From NCBI RefSeq assembly GCF_040802235.1, contig NC_133169.1, positions 44,399,034 to 44,463,033 of the forward strand: a stretch of 64,000 bases of DNA, given 5' to 3'. How positions within the stretch are numbered: the stretch's first letter is position 1; each line of letters opens with the position of its first letter. The notes beneath the pieces were generated by a model. The model had not been told where the DNA came from and searched no databases. It saw nothing but the letters and a program-made list of their open reading frames with translations. Origin of the DNA: Manis javanica. Lineage: Eukaryota > Chordata > Mammalia > Pholidota > Manidae. Positions 34,551 through 47,868 of this stretch are shown one piece after another. Both the position numbers and the translations under genes were made by a program.

Positions 34551-37500
34551 ATGGCAATAAGTACATACCTTTCAATAATCACCCTAAATGTAAATGTACT
34601 GAATGCACCAATCAAAAGACACAGAGTAATAGAATGGACAAAAAAGGAAGATCCATCCATATGCTGCTTACAAGAGACTCACCTCAAACCCAACGACATG
34701 CACAGACTTAAAGTCAAGGGATGGAAAAAGATATTTCATGCAAACAACAGAGTTAAAAAAGCAGGTGTTGCAATACTAGTATCAGACAAAACAGACTTCA
34801 AAATAAAGAAAGAAAGTAACAAAATATAAAGAAGGACATTACATAATGATAAAGGGCTCAGTCCAACAAGAGAATATAACCATTATAAATATATATGGAC
34901 CCAATACAGGAGCACCAACATATCTGAAACAAATACTAACAGAACTAAAGGAGGAAATAGAATGCAATGCATTCATTCTGAGAGACTTCAACACACGATT
35001 CACTACAAAGAACAGATCCACCAGAAAGAAAATAAGTAAGGACACAGAGGCACTGAACAACACACTAGAACAGATGGACCTAATAGACATCTACAGAAGT
35101 CTACATCCAAAAACAACAGGATACACATTCTTCTCAAGTGCACATGGAACATTCTCCAGAATAGACCACATACTAGGCCACAAAAAGAGCCTCAGTAAAT
35201 TCCAAAACGTTGAAATCCTACCAACCAACTTTTCAGATCACAAAGGCATAAAACTAGAAATAAACTGTACAAAGAAAGCAAAAAGGCTCACAAACACATG
35301 CAGGCTTAACAACACGCTCCTAAATAATCAATGAATCAATGACCAAATCAAAATGGAGATCCAGCAATATATGGAAACAAACGACAACAGCAACACAAAA
35401 CCCCAACTACTGTGGGATACAGCAAAAGCAGTCTTAAGAGGAATGTATATAGCAAACCAGGCATATTTAAAGAAGGAAGAACAATCCCAAATGAATAGTC
35501 TAACGTCACAATTATCGAAATTGGAAAAAGAAGTACAAATGAGGCCTAAGGTCAGCAGGATGAGGGACATAATAAAGATCAGAGAAGAAATAAATGAAAT
35601 TGAGAAGAATAAAAGAATAGCAAAAATCAATGAAACCAAGAGCTGGTTCCTCGGGAAAATAAACAAAATAGATAAGCCTCTAGTCAGACTTATTAAGAGG
35701 AAAAGAGAGTCAAGACAAATCAACAGAATCAGAAACGAGAAAGGAAAAATCATGACGGACCCCACAGAAATACAAAGAATTATTAGAGAGTACTAGGAAA
35801 ACGTATATGCTAATAAGCTGGGAAACCTAGGAGAAATGGACAACTTCCTAGAAAAATACAACCTTCCAAGACTGACCAAGGGAGAAACACAGAAGTTAAA
35901 CAAACCAATTACGAGCAAAGAAATTGAAACGGTAACCAAAAAACTACTGAAGAACAAAACCCCAAGGCCAGATGGATTTACCTCGGAATTTTATCAGACA
36001 CACAGAGAAGACATAATACCTATTCTCCTTAAAGTTTTCCAAAAAATAGAAGAGGGAATACTTCCAAACTCATTCTAAGAAGCCAACATCACCCTAATAC
36101 CAAAACCAGGCAAAGACCCCACCAAAAAAGAAAACTACAGACCAATATCCCTAATGAACGTAGATGCAAAAATACTCAACAAAATATTAGCAAACTGAAT
36201 TCAAAAATACATCAAAAGGATTGTACACCATGACCAAGTGGGATACATCCCAGGGATGCAAGGATGGTACAACATTCGAAAATCCATCAATATCATCCAC
36301 CACATCAACAAAAAGTAAGACAAAAACCACATGATCATCTCCATAGATGCTGAAAAAGAATTTGACAAAATTCAACATCCATTCATGATAAAAACTCTCA
36401 GAAAAAAGGGAATAGAGGGCAAGAACCTCAACATAATAAAGTCCATATATCATAAACCCACAGACAACATTTTACTGAACAGCAAGAAGCTGAAAGCTTT
36501 TCCTCTGAGATGGGGAACTAGACAGGGATGGCCACTCTCCCCACTGTTATTTAACATAGTACTGGTGGTTCTAGCCATGGCAATCAGACAAAACAAAGAA
36601 ATACATGGAATCCAGATTGATAAAGAAGAAGTTAAACTGTCACTATTTGCAGATGACATAATATTGTACACAAAAAACCCTAAAGATTCCACCCCAAAAC
36701 TACTAGAACTGATATCGGAATACAGCAAAGTTGCAGGATACAAAATTAACACAGAAATCTGTGGCTTTCCTATACACTAACAATGAACCAACAGAAAGGG
36801 AAATCAGGAAAACAATGCCATTCACAATTGCATCAAAAGGAATAAAATACCTAGGAATAAACCTAATCAAAGAAGTGAAAGACCTATACTCTGAAAACTG
36901 CAAGTCACTCTTAATTGAAATTAAAAGGGACACTACAAAATGGAAACTCATCCCATGCTCATGGCTAGGAAGAGTTAATATCATCAAAATGGGTATACTG
37001 CCCAAAGCAATATAAAGATTTGTTGCAATCCCACTCAAATTACCAGCAACATTCTTCAATGAACTGGAATAAATAATTCAAAAATTCATATAGAAACACC
37101 AAAGACCCTGAATAACCAAAGCAATCCTGAGAAAGAAGCATAAAGTAGGGGGGAGCTCATTCCCAAACTTCAAGCTCTACTATAAAGCCATAGTAATCAA
37201 GACAATTTGGTTCTGGCACAAGAACAGAGCCACAGACCAGTGGAACAGACTAAAGACTCCAGACATTAACCCAAACATATATGGTCAATTAATATTTGAT
37301 AAAGGAGCCATGGACATACAATGGGGAAATGACAGTCTCTTCAACAGATGGTGCTGGCCAAACTGGACAGCTACATGTAGGAGAATGAAACTGGACTATT
37401 GTCTAACCCCATATACAAAAGTAAATTCAAAATGGATCATAGACCTGAATGTAAGTCATGAAACCATTAAACTCTTGGAAAAAAACATAGGCAAAAACCT

Positions 37501-38373
37501 CTTAGACATAAACATGAGTGACCTCTTCTTGAATATATCTCCCCAGGCAAGGAAAACAACAGTAAAAATGAACAAGTGGGACTATATTAAGCAGAAAAGC
37601 TTCTGTCCAGCAAAAGTCACCATCAATAGAACAAAAAGGAACCCTACAGTATGGGAGAGTATATTTGTAAATGACAGATCCGATAAAGGCTTGACATCCG
37701 AAATATATAAAGAGCTCACATGCATCAACAAACAAACAAAAAAATAATCCAATTAAAAAATGGGCAGAGGAACTGAACAGACAGTTCTCCAATAAAGAAA
37801 TACAGATGGCCAACAGACACATGAAAAGATGCTCCACATTGCTAATTATCAGAGAAATGCATATTAAAACTACAATGAGGTATCACCTAACACCAGTAAC
37901 GATGGCTACCATCCAAAAAACAAACAACAACAATTGTTGGGGAGGCTGTCGAGAAAGGGGAACCCTCCTACACTGCTGGTGGGAATGTAAATTAGTTCAA
38001 CCACTGTGGAAAGCAGTATGGAGGTTCCTCAAAATGCTCAAAACAGCCTTACCATTTGATCCAGGAATTCCACTCCTAGGAATTTACCCTAAGAACGCTG
38101 CAATCAAGTTTGAAAAAGACACATGCACCCCTATGTTTATAACAGCACTATTTACAATAGCCAAGATATGGAAGCAACCTAAATGTCCATCAGTAGATGA
38201 ATGGATATAGAAGATGTGGTACATATTCTCAATGGAATATTACTCAGCCATAAGAAGAAGGCAAATCCTACCATTTGCAGCAACATGGTTGGAGCTGGAG
38301 GGTATTATGCTCAGTGAAACAAGCCAAGCAGAGAAAAAGAAATACCAAATGATTTCACTCATCTGTGGAGTAT
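34551..38373 (+). pseudogene. L1 ORF2 (endonuclease/reverse transcriptase), broken
   Basis: The start ATG at 34551 (MAISTYLS) is the usual one for ORF2. The endonuclease region (to about 35290) keeps the QETHLK and SDHKGIKLEIN blocks, but the GDFNT motif reads RDFNT. Reverse transcriptase keeps FADD at 36646-36657. At least eight stops and frameshifts interrupt it (for example near 34827, 35332, 35794, 36076, 36196, 36316, 36755 and 37012), and a final lysine codon is TAG at 38208-38210. The span of 3.82 kb equals a normal ORF2. Confidence 0.9.
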
Positions 38374-38733
38374 AAGAACAAAGGAAAAACTGAAGGAACA
38401 AAACAACAGTAGAATCACAGAATCCAAGAATGGACTAACAGGTACCAAAGGGAAAGGGACTGGGGAGGATGGGTGATTAGGGAGGGATAAGGAGTGGGGA
38501 AGAAGAAGGGGGGTATTAAGATTAGCATGCATAATGTGGGGGTGGGAGAAAGGGGAGGGCTGTACAACACAGAGAAGACAAGTATTGATTCTACAACATT
38601 TTGCTATGCTGATGGACAGTGACTGTAAAGGGCCTTATAGGGGGGATCTGGTATAGGGGAGAGTCTGGTAAACATAATATTCTCCATGTAAGTGTAGATT
38701 AATGATAACAAAAAAAAAGAAAGAAAGAAAAGG

Positions 38734-40242
38734 GGATTACTCCCTGATTGGATTAAACTAACTGTAAATCAATGATTAATGCATGCTCTAAATATCCTTA
38801 ATTTTGATCACTTGAAGGGTGTCAGATGATCAGTTATGGAGGTACAGTTTTCTGATAATATTCCTTTCTGTTAAGAAAAAAAAAAAAGCAGTTCCTGTGT
38901 GGTGACCTCCAATGAGTTCTACACAATGGTATAAAAGGCATATCAAAGTGTGGGCAAAGGGACTGTTTGTGTTTATACAGAAGATCAAAGCCTAATTTGA
39001 CTACCTAGAAAATGAACTAAGATACAATATGAAGAACTTCCAACATCAGCACTCTCTGGAAGACTCCTACCAGAAGATGATCATCAAAAAACCTCAACAA
39101 AGATCCAGGTACTGGTACAGCTTTAGCTGCATTCATCCCACCGGTTCCTGGACTTGCCATGGGAAGGAAGAAGGAGATATCTATGCTGGCCTGTTCATAC
39201 AGTAAAACAACAAATTTGACTGGATCTATACTGTCGGAGCTCAACCAAGTATTAGGAGAAGTGTAAGTTGTAGCGCTCCAAGATCTTACAACTACAGACT
39301 CTCTACTGTTAAAAGAACGTATGGGAAGTGAACAGTTCCCAGGAATGGGTTGTTTTAACTTGTCTGATTTCTCTCAGACTGTTCAAGTTCAGTTGCACAA
39401 TATCCATCATATCATAGATAAATTTTCTCAAATGCCTAGGATGCCTAACTGATTTTCTTGGTTTCACTGGAGATGGCTGGTAATTACAGGTCTGCTTTGG
39501 TTATGTAACTGTGTTCCTATTATGTTAATGAGTGTGTGCAATTTAATTAGTAGTTTAAAACCTATACATGCTTAAGTTACTCTACAAGAAGATATGTGAA
39601 AGAAATAATCAATCTTCCCATTTATTCTTCCATCTGCCACTTCTACAGCTTTTCTTCTTCCTTCCTAATTACAACCCTTAAATAGAATTCATGCCTCATA
39701 TCGAATTTACAGAGTATCATAATTCTTCCAAGTGGTAAACATACCTCAAGACAAAGGCTGGGCATAGAAGCCACAGGGCATAACTCTGCAAAGTAAAAAG
39801 CTAACCTTTTCAAACAATATGGCTTCTCTCTCACTTACCAACTTTACATTTCCCTGTATGGCCCTGGAAGATGACTGGTTAGCCAGAGACGGGTTAGATT
39901 CCTAAAGAGAGGAACAACCTAAGACAGGCACAGTCACAGGGGGGCCATCAGGTTAGAAAGTGGGGATCAGCAGAGGTGAGGCTTAGAACCTCATCCCCCC
40001 TGTTTTGAGAGAAATCTCCTGCATCCGTAGATGTTTTACTGCCCTTGTCTAGCTTGGATTAACACTTAGTCTAGAGTCACACACCTGATCATCCACATTT
40101 GCTCTCTTACAACACTAAACTACGTTTTCTACCTTTATCTTGCATCTACCTACCACTTCAGCATTTTATATAAAATAATAATAATAATAATGGGGGAGAA
40201 ATGTGGGATTCTCATATAAATCAAGCATAAAAATTAAAAAAA
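38734..40242 (+). mobile_element. Retroviral env-end-like segment carried at the 3' end of the L1
   Basis: About 1.5 kb unrelated to L1. Around 39190-39560 the plus strand reads, through several stops, like the end of a retroviral transmembrane env subunit. It has a heptad-like leucine/valine stretch, a GCFNLSD-type motif near 39340, a tryptophan-rich juxtamembrane block and a hydrophobic anchor near 39470-39530. Then comes non-coding sequence, a purine tract gggggagaaa at 40192-40201 followed by tgtgggattc as at a 3' LTR edge, and a second A-rich run at 40228-40242. The env call is by pattern only. It lies inside the target duplications of the upstream L1. Confidence 0.5.
40190..40242 (+). 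other. Polypurine-like tract, LTR-edge-like start and terminal A-rich run
   Basis: A short (ATA)n run is followed by atgggggagaaatgtgggat, then about 20 bases and aaaaattaaaaaaaa. If the segment is retroviral, this would be the polypurine tract and first bases of a 3' LTR. The A-run would be the tail of the retrotransposed transcript. Confidence 0.4.
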
Positions 40243-40254
40243 ATTATAAATTAT

Positions 40255-40830
40255 GCATCAAAATCACAAACTACATAGAGGGTGGAATTTTGTATTGTGA
40301 TCAAAATTAGGTAGTTATCAGCTTAAAATACATTGTTATGTTTTCTTTAGTCCTCAAGGTAACCGAAGAGCAAATCCCACTATGGATAAACAAAAGATGA
40401 AAGAAGAGAATCATAGTATACCAATTCAGAATGATAAATTTATAAAGGCAAGAAATGAGAAGGTTGGAACAAAAGAATGAAAAAGAGCCAGGAAACAATT
40501 TATAAGATGGAATTAGTAAGTTTTCACCTAACAATAATTACTTTAAATATGATTGCATTTAACTAGCTAACAAATAAACATAGAGTGAATGGATTAAAAA
40601 GGAAAGGTCCCAACTGAATGCTGCTGTAGGGAGGATCACTACCTGAAGTTTAAAAACATGTGAAAGTTCACATGCAAATGGAAACTGAAAGAAAGCATGG
40701 ATACACAAAAGATACAGATTATAACATCTTATACAAAAAAGTGTGGAGTAGGAAAAGAATTTAAAAATAGTACTTACAGACTGTTTTTGAAATAGAGCAA
40801 CCACCAATGTAATATTGACTGTCACATATT
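40255..40830 (+). mobile_element. Older L1, right part (inter-ORF region and ORF2 start)
   Basis: This is the continuation of 32160-32693. 'gggtggaattttgtattgtg' and 'ggtagttatcagcttaaaat' are inter-ORF landmarks, and 'caataattactttaaatatg' at about 40532 is the start of ORF2. It breaks off near 40830 in decayed endonuclease sequence. Confidence 0.7.
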
Positions 40831-40834
40831 ATAA

Positions 40835-42725
40835 ACTCTAACCATTGTGGTAACTACAAACCAAAAGCCTAAAATTCTGTATAAAGATACACAAAAATTT
40901 TTTCTAAAGATATCACCATAGCACCAAAGAAACCATCAAATAGGAGAGGAAAAAAGGAACAGAGGAACTACAAAAACAACCAGAAAACAATTATAATGGA
41001 AATAAATACATATACATCAATGGTTGCTTTAAATGTTAATGCACTAAACATGCCAATCAAAAGACATAAAGTAGCAGAATAGATAAAGAAATAAAACCCA
41101 TTATATACTGCCTGAAAGAGATTCATTTCAAGTCTAAAGACATACACAGACTGAACATTAAGAGATGTAAAAAGATATTTCATGCAAATAAAAGGGAAGA
41201 AAAAACAAGCAATAGCAGTACTTATATCAGACAAAATAGACTTCAAAATAAAGAAAGAAATGAGAGACCAGGGACATTTCATAATGATATGGAGATCAGT
41301 TATAGTTAGAGATAGAGATATAGTCATATCCCAACAAGAGGATATAACCACTGTAAATATCTAAGCACCCATCATAGGAGCACCAAATATATAAAGCAAA
41401 TACTGAGAGAATTAAAGGGGGAAATAAACAACACAATCACCATAAGGGATTTTAACACTCCAGTTACATCAGTAGATAGATCATCCAGACAGATAATAAA
41501 TGAGGCAGCAGAGGCACTAATAACACATTACACAAGATGGACTTACTAGACACATACAGAACATCGCATGCAAAAGAAGCAGGATACATATTTTCCTCAA
41601 GTGCCCATGCAGGGTTCTCCAGAATAGACCACAAAAAAGGCACAAAAAGTCTCTCAATAAATTAAAAAAGATTGATATTTAGCAGCATCTTTTCAGAACA
41701 CATTGATGTAAACCCAGACACCAGCTACGTGAAAAAACAAAATGACCATCTAAGATGAAGAAAAAGACAGGGATACCCAGTCTTCCCACTTTTATTCAAC
41801 ATAGTATTGGAAGTCTTAGCCATGGCAATCAGACATGATAAAGAGATAAAAGGCATCCAAAATGGTAAGGAAGGAACAAATTCTCAGTAGTTGGAGATGA
41901 TATGGTATCATGAATCAAAAGACTACACTGAAAAACTATGAGAATTAATAATCAGATTAAGCAAAGCAGCAGTATGCAAAATTAATATACAGAAATCTGT
42001 TGCACTTCCATATACTAACAATGAACTAGCAGAAAGAGAAATCAGGAAAACAACTACATTCCCAATTGCATCAAAAATAATAAAACACCTAGGAATAAAA
42101 CTAACTAGGTGAAAAACCTGTACTCTGAAAACTGTAAGACAATGATAAAAGAAATAAAAGAAGACACAAATAAATAAAGATATAGCCCATGCTTATGGAT
42201 GGAATGTGGTATACAACAGAATATTATTAGCCCTAAGAAAAGAAGGAAATCTTGACATTTGTGACTATGTCTGGATGGGTCTGGAGGATTTTATGCTAAA
42301 TGAAATAAGTCAGATACAGAAGCAGAAATACTGCATTATTTCACATATATGTAGAATCTAAATTAATCAAACATATATGATCAGAGAGAATGATATTTCC
42401 CATGGTCTGGGTGGAAAGTAAAATTGGGAGATATTGGTCAAAGGGTAGATAGTTTTGGTTACACAAAATGAGTAAGTCCTAGAGATCTAGAAATCAAGCG
42501 TTAAACATAATTGACATAATTAAGAGTACTGTATTATAAGTCTCAAAATTTGCAGAGTATAGATCTAATGTGAATGCTCTTACTATAAAGTAAAATCAAA
42601 ATAAAACAAAAAATTGAGGTGGATGGAAACATTTGTAAGTAATGGGTAAGTTTATTAATTGTGATGATAGTTTCACAGATACATACTTACAGTCAAGCCC
42701 ACCAAGTTGTACATATTAAATATCA
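40835..42725 (+). mobile_element. Second old L1 with internal deletions
   Basis: A second copy of the inter-ORF/ORF2 start appears (ggtaactacaaaccaaaagc, 'ggttgctttaaatgttaatg' near 41022), then endonuclease sequence to about 41690. A jump leads to the reverse transcriptase region (41750-42190) and another to the ORF2 end and 3' UTR (42200-42725). Frames are broken throughout. From 42726 to 44030 nothing firm is seen; 43505-43590 (cactttaaaatggttcaact) looks like an old LINE 3' end. Confidence 0.75.
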
Positions 42726-44030
42726 ATAACTTTTGTTTATCATATATAAGATAATTTATTGAAGTATATCACATGCTATGAAAATTCCCCCGATTTCAAA
42801 GCAAACCAGTGATTAAGCAAGCAACACCAGACCCGGAAGTCCAAACCTACTGAAATCTCAGAAGTCTCTCATGTAGTGTCTCTTCTATTTATTCCACCTC
42901 CAAGGGAAATCAGTCAAAACATTAAAGATATGAATGCAATAAATATAATTTGAATTGTATTTAATTATATTTAGAATTTGAAACAAATATCTTTCAATGA
43001 TCTCTTAAAATTGATAAAATCTGTTCCAAGCTAAACACAAAATACTTATATGCAGGATTTAAAGTTAAGAGAGAACGAGGGTTGCAAATTTGTCCATTTA
43101 ACAAATTGAACTGTAGTTATTCAAAGTAAATAAAAAATCATCTGACAATAAATAAAGCAGAATATCCCCATAATATGAAAGGGGCTCATATCAGATTGAA
43201 GACCTTAAGAGCCACTAAGGGTTCCCAGAGAAGGAATTTTACATAAAGACTGTAAAATTGAAATACTGCCTACATTTCCAGTCTGTTGGCTTGTCCTGAA
43301 GACTTCATTCTCAAGTATGCATCAAATATCATCTTATTTCCCACAACTGTCCGCACTTACAAATAGACTTTCTAGCTCCCATAATCTTGCAAGCCAATTC
43401 CTTAAAATTAATATGCATCCACCCAGCCTTCTCTGTCTCTCTTTTATCTCTTTCTGGGAATTTTATATTGGTGGTGGTTGAAGAGCATTCTGAATGTACT
43501 AAAGCCACTCAGCCATACACTTTAAAATGGTTCAACTGTTTATTTTTATTGAATTTTACCTCAATAAATAAAGACTATTATGTGTACATCTCACAGTATA
43601 CTAAAAATAAATTCATGTAGGTCAATGAGCTGCACATAAAAGTGTAGAAATAGAAAACTTTAGTTACTGCTCTCAAGGAGGCCTTTCTAAACAGGATATG
43701 AAATTCCAAACCAGAAAGCTGAATGATATATTCATCACTGTTAAAAATATCTGCACAATAAGGAAACATTAAACATGTTGTAAGTCTCATCTGTGGAAAA
43801 GCACAACATATATATAAAGGATTAATATTAGCAATAGGCAAGAGGCAAACAAGCTAGATAGCAAACTAGTCAAAAAATAAGCAAAGGTATTAAAGAGTCA
43901 CTCAGAGCTTAAGAAATCATACAGGATGATGAATGTATGAAAGATTCTAAATCAAAATTTGAGAAGTGTAAAGCAAATATAAATCCCTATGCAATCAATA
44001 ATATTAGAATTGTCTGCCACATATTGACAA

Positions 44031-44031
44031 T

Positions 44032-44080
<49 letters not shown>
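44031..44080. repeat. (TTA)n microsatellite
   Basis: About sixteen nearly perfect TTA/ATT triplets, likely polymorphic. Confidence 0.95.
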
Positions 44081-44082
<2 letters not shown>

Positions 44083-44275
44083 GTTACTTTTTTCAAAATT
44101 GATGACATGTTTTCTATGAAATAGAACCTGGTCTGTATGCATGGAACTGGTAAGATACTCAGGATAGGTTGCTGAATTAAAAAACATGCTGTAGGTAAAT
44201 ACTTGACTTTGGCATTATAAAAGAAGTATGAATTATACAGCTCCAGGGTTCTTAGCTGTAACTTTGTAAGTTTAT

Positions 44276-45805
44276 ATTTTAGTTTTTTATTGAGGTATGG
44301 TTGATACCCAATATTACATTGGTGTCAGGTATAAAACAGTGATTCAACAGTTACACCCATTATTAAATCCTCACCCTAACTAGTACAGTTACTATCTGTC
44401 AACATGGAAAGATGTTATAGAATGATTGGCTATATCCTCCATTCTGCACTTCCATCCCCATAACCAATTTTCACTATGACTGAGAATTTTTAACTCTTGA
44501 TCTGCTTCACACACCACACATTCACAGTCTATCGCCTCCTCCATGGTAACCACCAGTCACTTCTCAGAGTCTATGAGTCTACTGGTGTTTTGTTCATTTT
44601 CTTTTTTCAGTTTCTACATGTAGTGAAGTAATATGGTATTTATTTCTCTCTTCCTGACTTATTTCGCTTACTAACACCCTCTATGTCCATCCATGTTGTC
44701 ACAAATGGCAGGATTTCTTTCTTTTTTATGGCTGAGTAATATTCCATTGTGAATATGTACTACATCTTCTTTATACATTCATCTATTAATGAACACATTG
44801 GTTGCTTCCATATCTTGGCCATTGTAAATAATATGGCAATAAACATATGAATGCATATATTTTTTCCAATAAAATATTTTGTTTTCTTTAGGTAAATTCC
44901 TAAAACTGGAGTTACTGGGACTTATGATATTTCTATTTTTAGTTTATTGAGGAACCACCAAACGGCTTTTGACAGTGGCTGCACCAATTCACTTACCCAT
45001 GAAAGGTGTAAGAAGGTCCCCTTTTCTCCACATGCTCACCAACACTTGCTGTTTCTTATATTTTGGACAGTGGCCATTCATCTGGTGTGAGGTGATATCT
45101 CATAGTTTTGATTTGCATTTCCCTGATAATTAATAATGTGGAGCATCTTTTTATGTGCCTTTTGGACATTTGTATTTCTTCTTTGGAAAAGTGTCTATTC
45201 AGATCTTCTGCCTATTTTTTTAATGGGGTTATTTGGGGTTTTTTGGTCTTGAATCATATGAGTTCTTTACATACTTTGGATATTAACCCCTTAATAAATA
45301 AGTCATTTATGAATATATTCTTCCACACTGTAAGTTACCATTTTGCACTGTTGATGGCATTTTTTGCTTTTTAGTTTAATGTAGGTTCACTTATTCATTT
45401 TTGCTTTTGTTTCCCTTGCCTGAGGAGATGTGTCCACAAAGTAAATTGCTCATGTTTATGTTCGAGATATTTTGCCTATGTTTTATTCTAAGAGTTTTAT
45501 GGCTTTATGTCTTACATTTTGATCTTTAATCCTTTATGAGTTTACTTTTGTATATGGAGTTGGATAGTAATCCAGGTTCATTCTCTTGCATGTAGATGTC
45601 CTGTTTTCTAAACACCATTTTTTGAAAATACTGTATTTTCTCCATTCTATATTCATGGTTCCTTTATCATATATGAGTTGGCCATATATGTGTGGGTTTA
45701 TTCCTGGGCTTTCTATTCTGTTCCATAGTTCTACGGGTTTGTTCTTGTGCTAGCACCATACTGTTTTGATTACTATAGCTTTGTAATATACCTTTAAGAT
45801 GTTTT
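44276..45805 (-). mobile_element. L1 3' fragment (ORF2 C-terminal half and 3' UTR)
   Basis: The plus strand shows an L1 3' UTR in reverse from 44276 ('attgaggtatggttgatacc'). The ORF2 end follows ('ttatggctgagtaatattcc' near 44727, 'ggttgcttccatatcttggc' near 44801), up to 'ttgattactatagctttgta' near 45768. It is 5' truncated. From 45806 to 46737 no feature is recognised. Confidence 0.85.
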
Positions 45806-46737
45806 CATTTTCTGAACTCACTGTCACACTGACACAGATGTATAAATGTTATAATTTATTACTAAATTTAGTTATAAAATAATACAGGAAAAATAGGCAA
45901 TAAAAATTACATTAAATATGAATTCCAGTGCATCTAATTGTTTTTATTAACCCTTACTTCCAGAATCATCTCTAGAAAACTTATTTTGCTACTCCTCTTT
46001 CTTAAAACTTTTGAACACCCTTTAAAAGAAAACATTTGTGAAAAAACAACACAGTTTTCTTCACCTAATCCATGTTGGTTTATTCCTATTTTATAAGAAT
46101 TTCAGTCTTAGTCCTTAATGTCCTTTAGTAGATATAGGAACAATAAGGGCTAAGGGCTTGTGTTTATGGGTAGAAGTGTTTTGTTTGGCCAGGTGATGGT
46201 GAGCATAAACAGGAATGCATTCTAAAGTTTGAAAATTTTAAACCACTTCAGTGCACAAATATTTAGGTATCATTGTAAGCAAGTACACTTGAATGCTGGA
46301 AACTTCCATTTATTCTTTTCACCCAATGTTCTAGAAATTTTGACCTGCAATTGTTCCTTTATTTCTAGGAAGTCAGTATTATATGCCATATACAGTTTGA
46401 ATGAGTTTTCCTAACTGCACAATTCTTGTGAATCTTTATTAATAGAGGATATGTGATTTTCTGATATTGGTGTTTGTCAACAAATACAGAGATTAGCTCT
46501 ATGCAGACATAGAAAGTGAATCATTAAAAAAAGATAAAAGTCCTTATTTCTAGGGTCTAGTTGCTCTTGTTATTGTTATAGAAGTCAGACTTGAATCAAC
46601 TTCTCTAGTTTAAAGATCCAACTGAATCCACAACTCTTGGAGATGTATCCCATATAATAAACATTTAGAAAGTAACTGAAACATAATTTGGGGAAAATCC
46701 ATACTGAAATGTGAATACCTTTCACCTATAGGATGAG

Positions 46738-46960
46738 GCCATGCTGTTTCACTGAGCATAATGCCTTCTAGATCTGCTCTTGTTGTTGCAAATGGCAGGA
46801 TTTGTTTTTTATGGCTGAATTACCATGGGGGAAGGTTAGGGGTGGGAGGGGTGGGAACTAGAAGTTATTATGCTAAGTGAAATAAGTCAGGCAGAGGAAA
46901 ATAAATATTGTATGATTTCACTTATATATAGAATCCAAAAATAAACCTCTAACATTCCAG
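46738..46960. mobile_element. L1 3' fragment in inverted head-to-head form
   Basis: 46745-46820 is minus-strand L1 ('ttcactgagcataatgcctt', 'ttgcaaatggcaggatttg', 'tttatggctgaat'). 46862-46950 is the corresponding plus-strand piece ('ttattatgctaagtgaaata', 'atgatttcacttatatatag'). A G-rich stretch of about 35 bases separates them. From 46961 to 47868 nothing is recognised. Confidence 0.65.
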
Positions 46961-47868
46961 AAACACTAAACACATGAATTATTTTGTTCATGAAAACAAT
47001 AGTGTCTTGATGCTTATACATTTACAGACATTCTTTTTGCAGTGTGATATACAACAGGGGAAGTAAAGGCTTGTGACAAATCCAAAATATTTTACTTGCT
47101 TTTCCAGTTTCAGAAGGAAAAAGCTAAAGAGATTAGGATTCCCAAACTTCTATCCTCCCCCAAGACTGAGTTATGTATAGACTATATTTAGTCTGAGTTA
47201 TGGTAGATCACACCCTGTAATAGCCAGCAGAAAGAAGCTAAGTGTGGAATCAGAATCAGTTTTGCTTGTGCCCTTATGACCTGCGATGTCAGAGGAACCT
47301 GATCTCTTTGGAACATTGATGTGGACGGGATTTGGTCCAAGTAGTTTCAATAGCCAAATAATATGGAAAGCATTGGTATTTACACTATGAATCTCACTTT
47401 TAACATTTGGGGAAAATGTGTTTATTTGTTCTGACTACGATGTGATTGCACACATTAGAAGCCACAGCTTAGAGGTCCCACATGTGAACTATGACTTCAG
47501 GGGTATTGTAAAGCAGGGGACCTACCAGTGTCCCTCCAGGATTCCCAATGAGCCACTTTTAAGGTTGGGGCTTTCACACCCAAACCTCACACTAAAATGA
47601 TCACTGAACTTGGAATGGGTGATAAGATGAAAGACACTCTGTGTGGCTTACTCTATAGCAGTCATTGCCTCACAGATAAAAGTATTGTGCAAGTTCATTT
47701 CATATAATAAGATAAATTAGGATGAGAAAGCAGTGTGGATAAATGCCATGTGGGTGAGAAGGCAAAAGATATGGATGGTCTTGGTGTTGGAGGGCCTGGA
47801 ACCAGCAGCAACAAGAGAGGAGAAAATCTGGGGGAGGGAAGGTAGAAAGGGGGAGAGTGACATCGTTC

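Larger units (their letters stand above)
32694..38733 (+). mobile_element. Full-length L1, inactive
   Basis: It begins with an L1 5' end (ggggcggagccaagatggtg). The 5' UTR runs to 33485, ORF1 from 33486 to about 34403, ORF2 from 34551 to about 38373, and the 3' UTR to an A-rich tail at 38708-38733. The total is 6.04 kb. No complete frame remains. Its target duplication is not found at the A-rich tail but about 1.5 kb further on, after the segment annotated next. Confidence 0.9.

Noticed and set aside
36331..36780. 149-residue frame with a reverse transcriptase motif as a possible functional gene
   Set aside because: It is one segment of a broken L1 ORF2 with stops on both sides.
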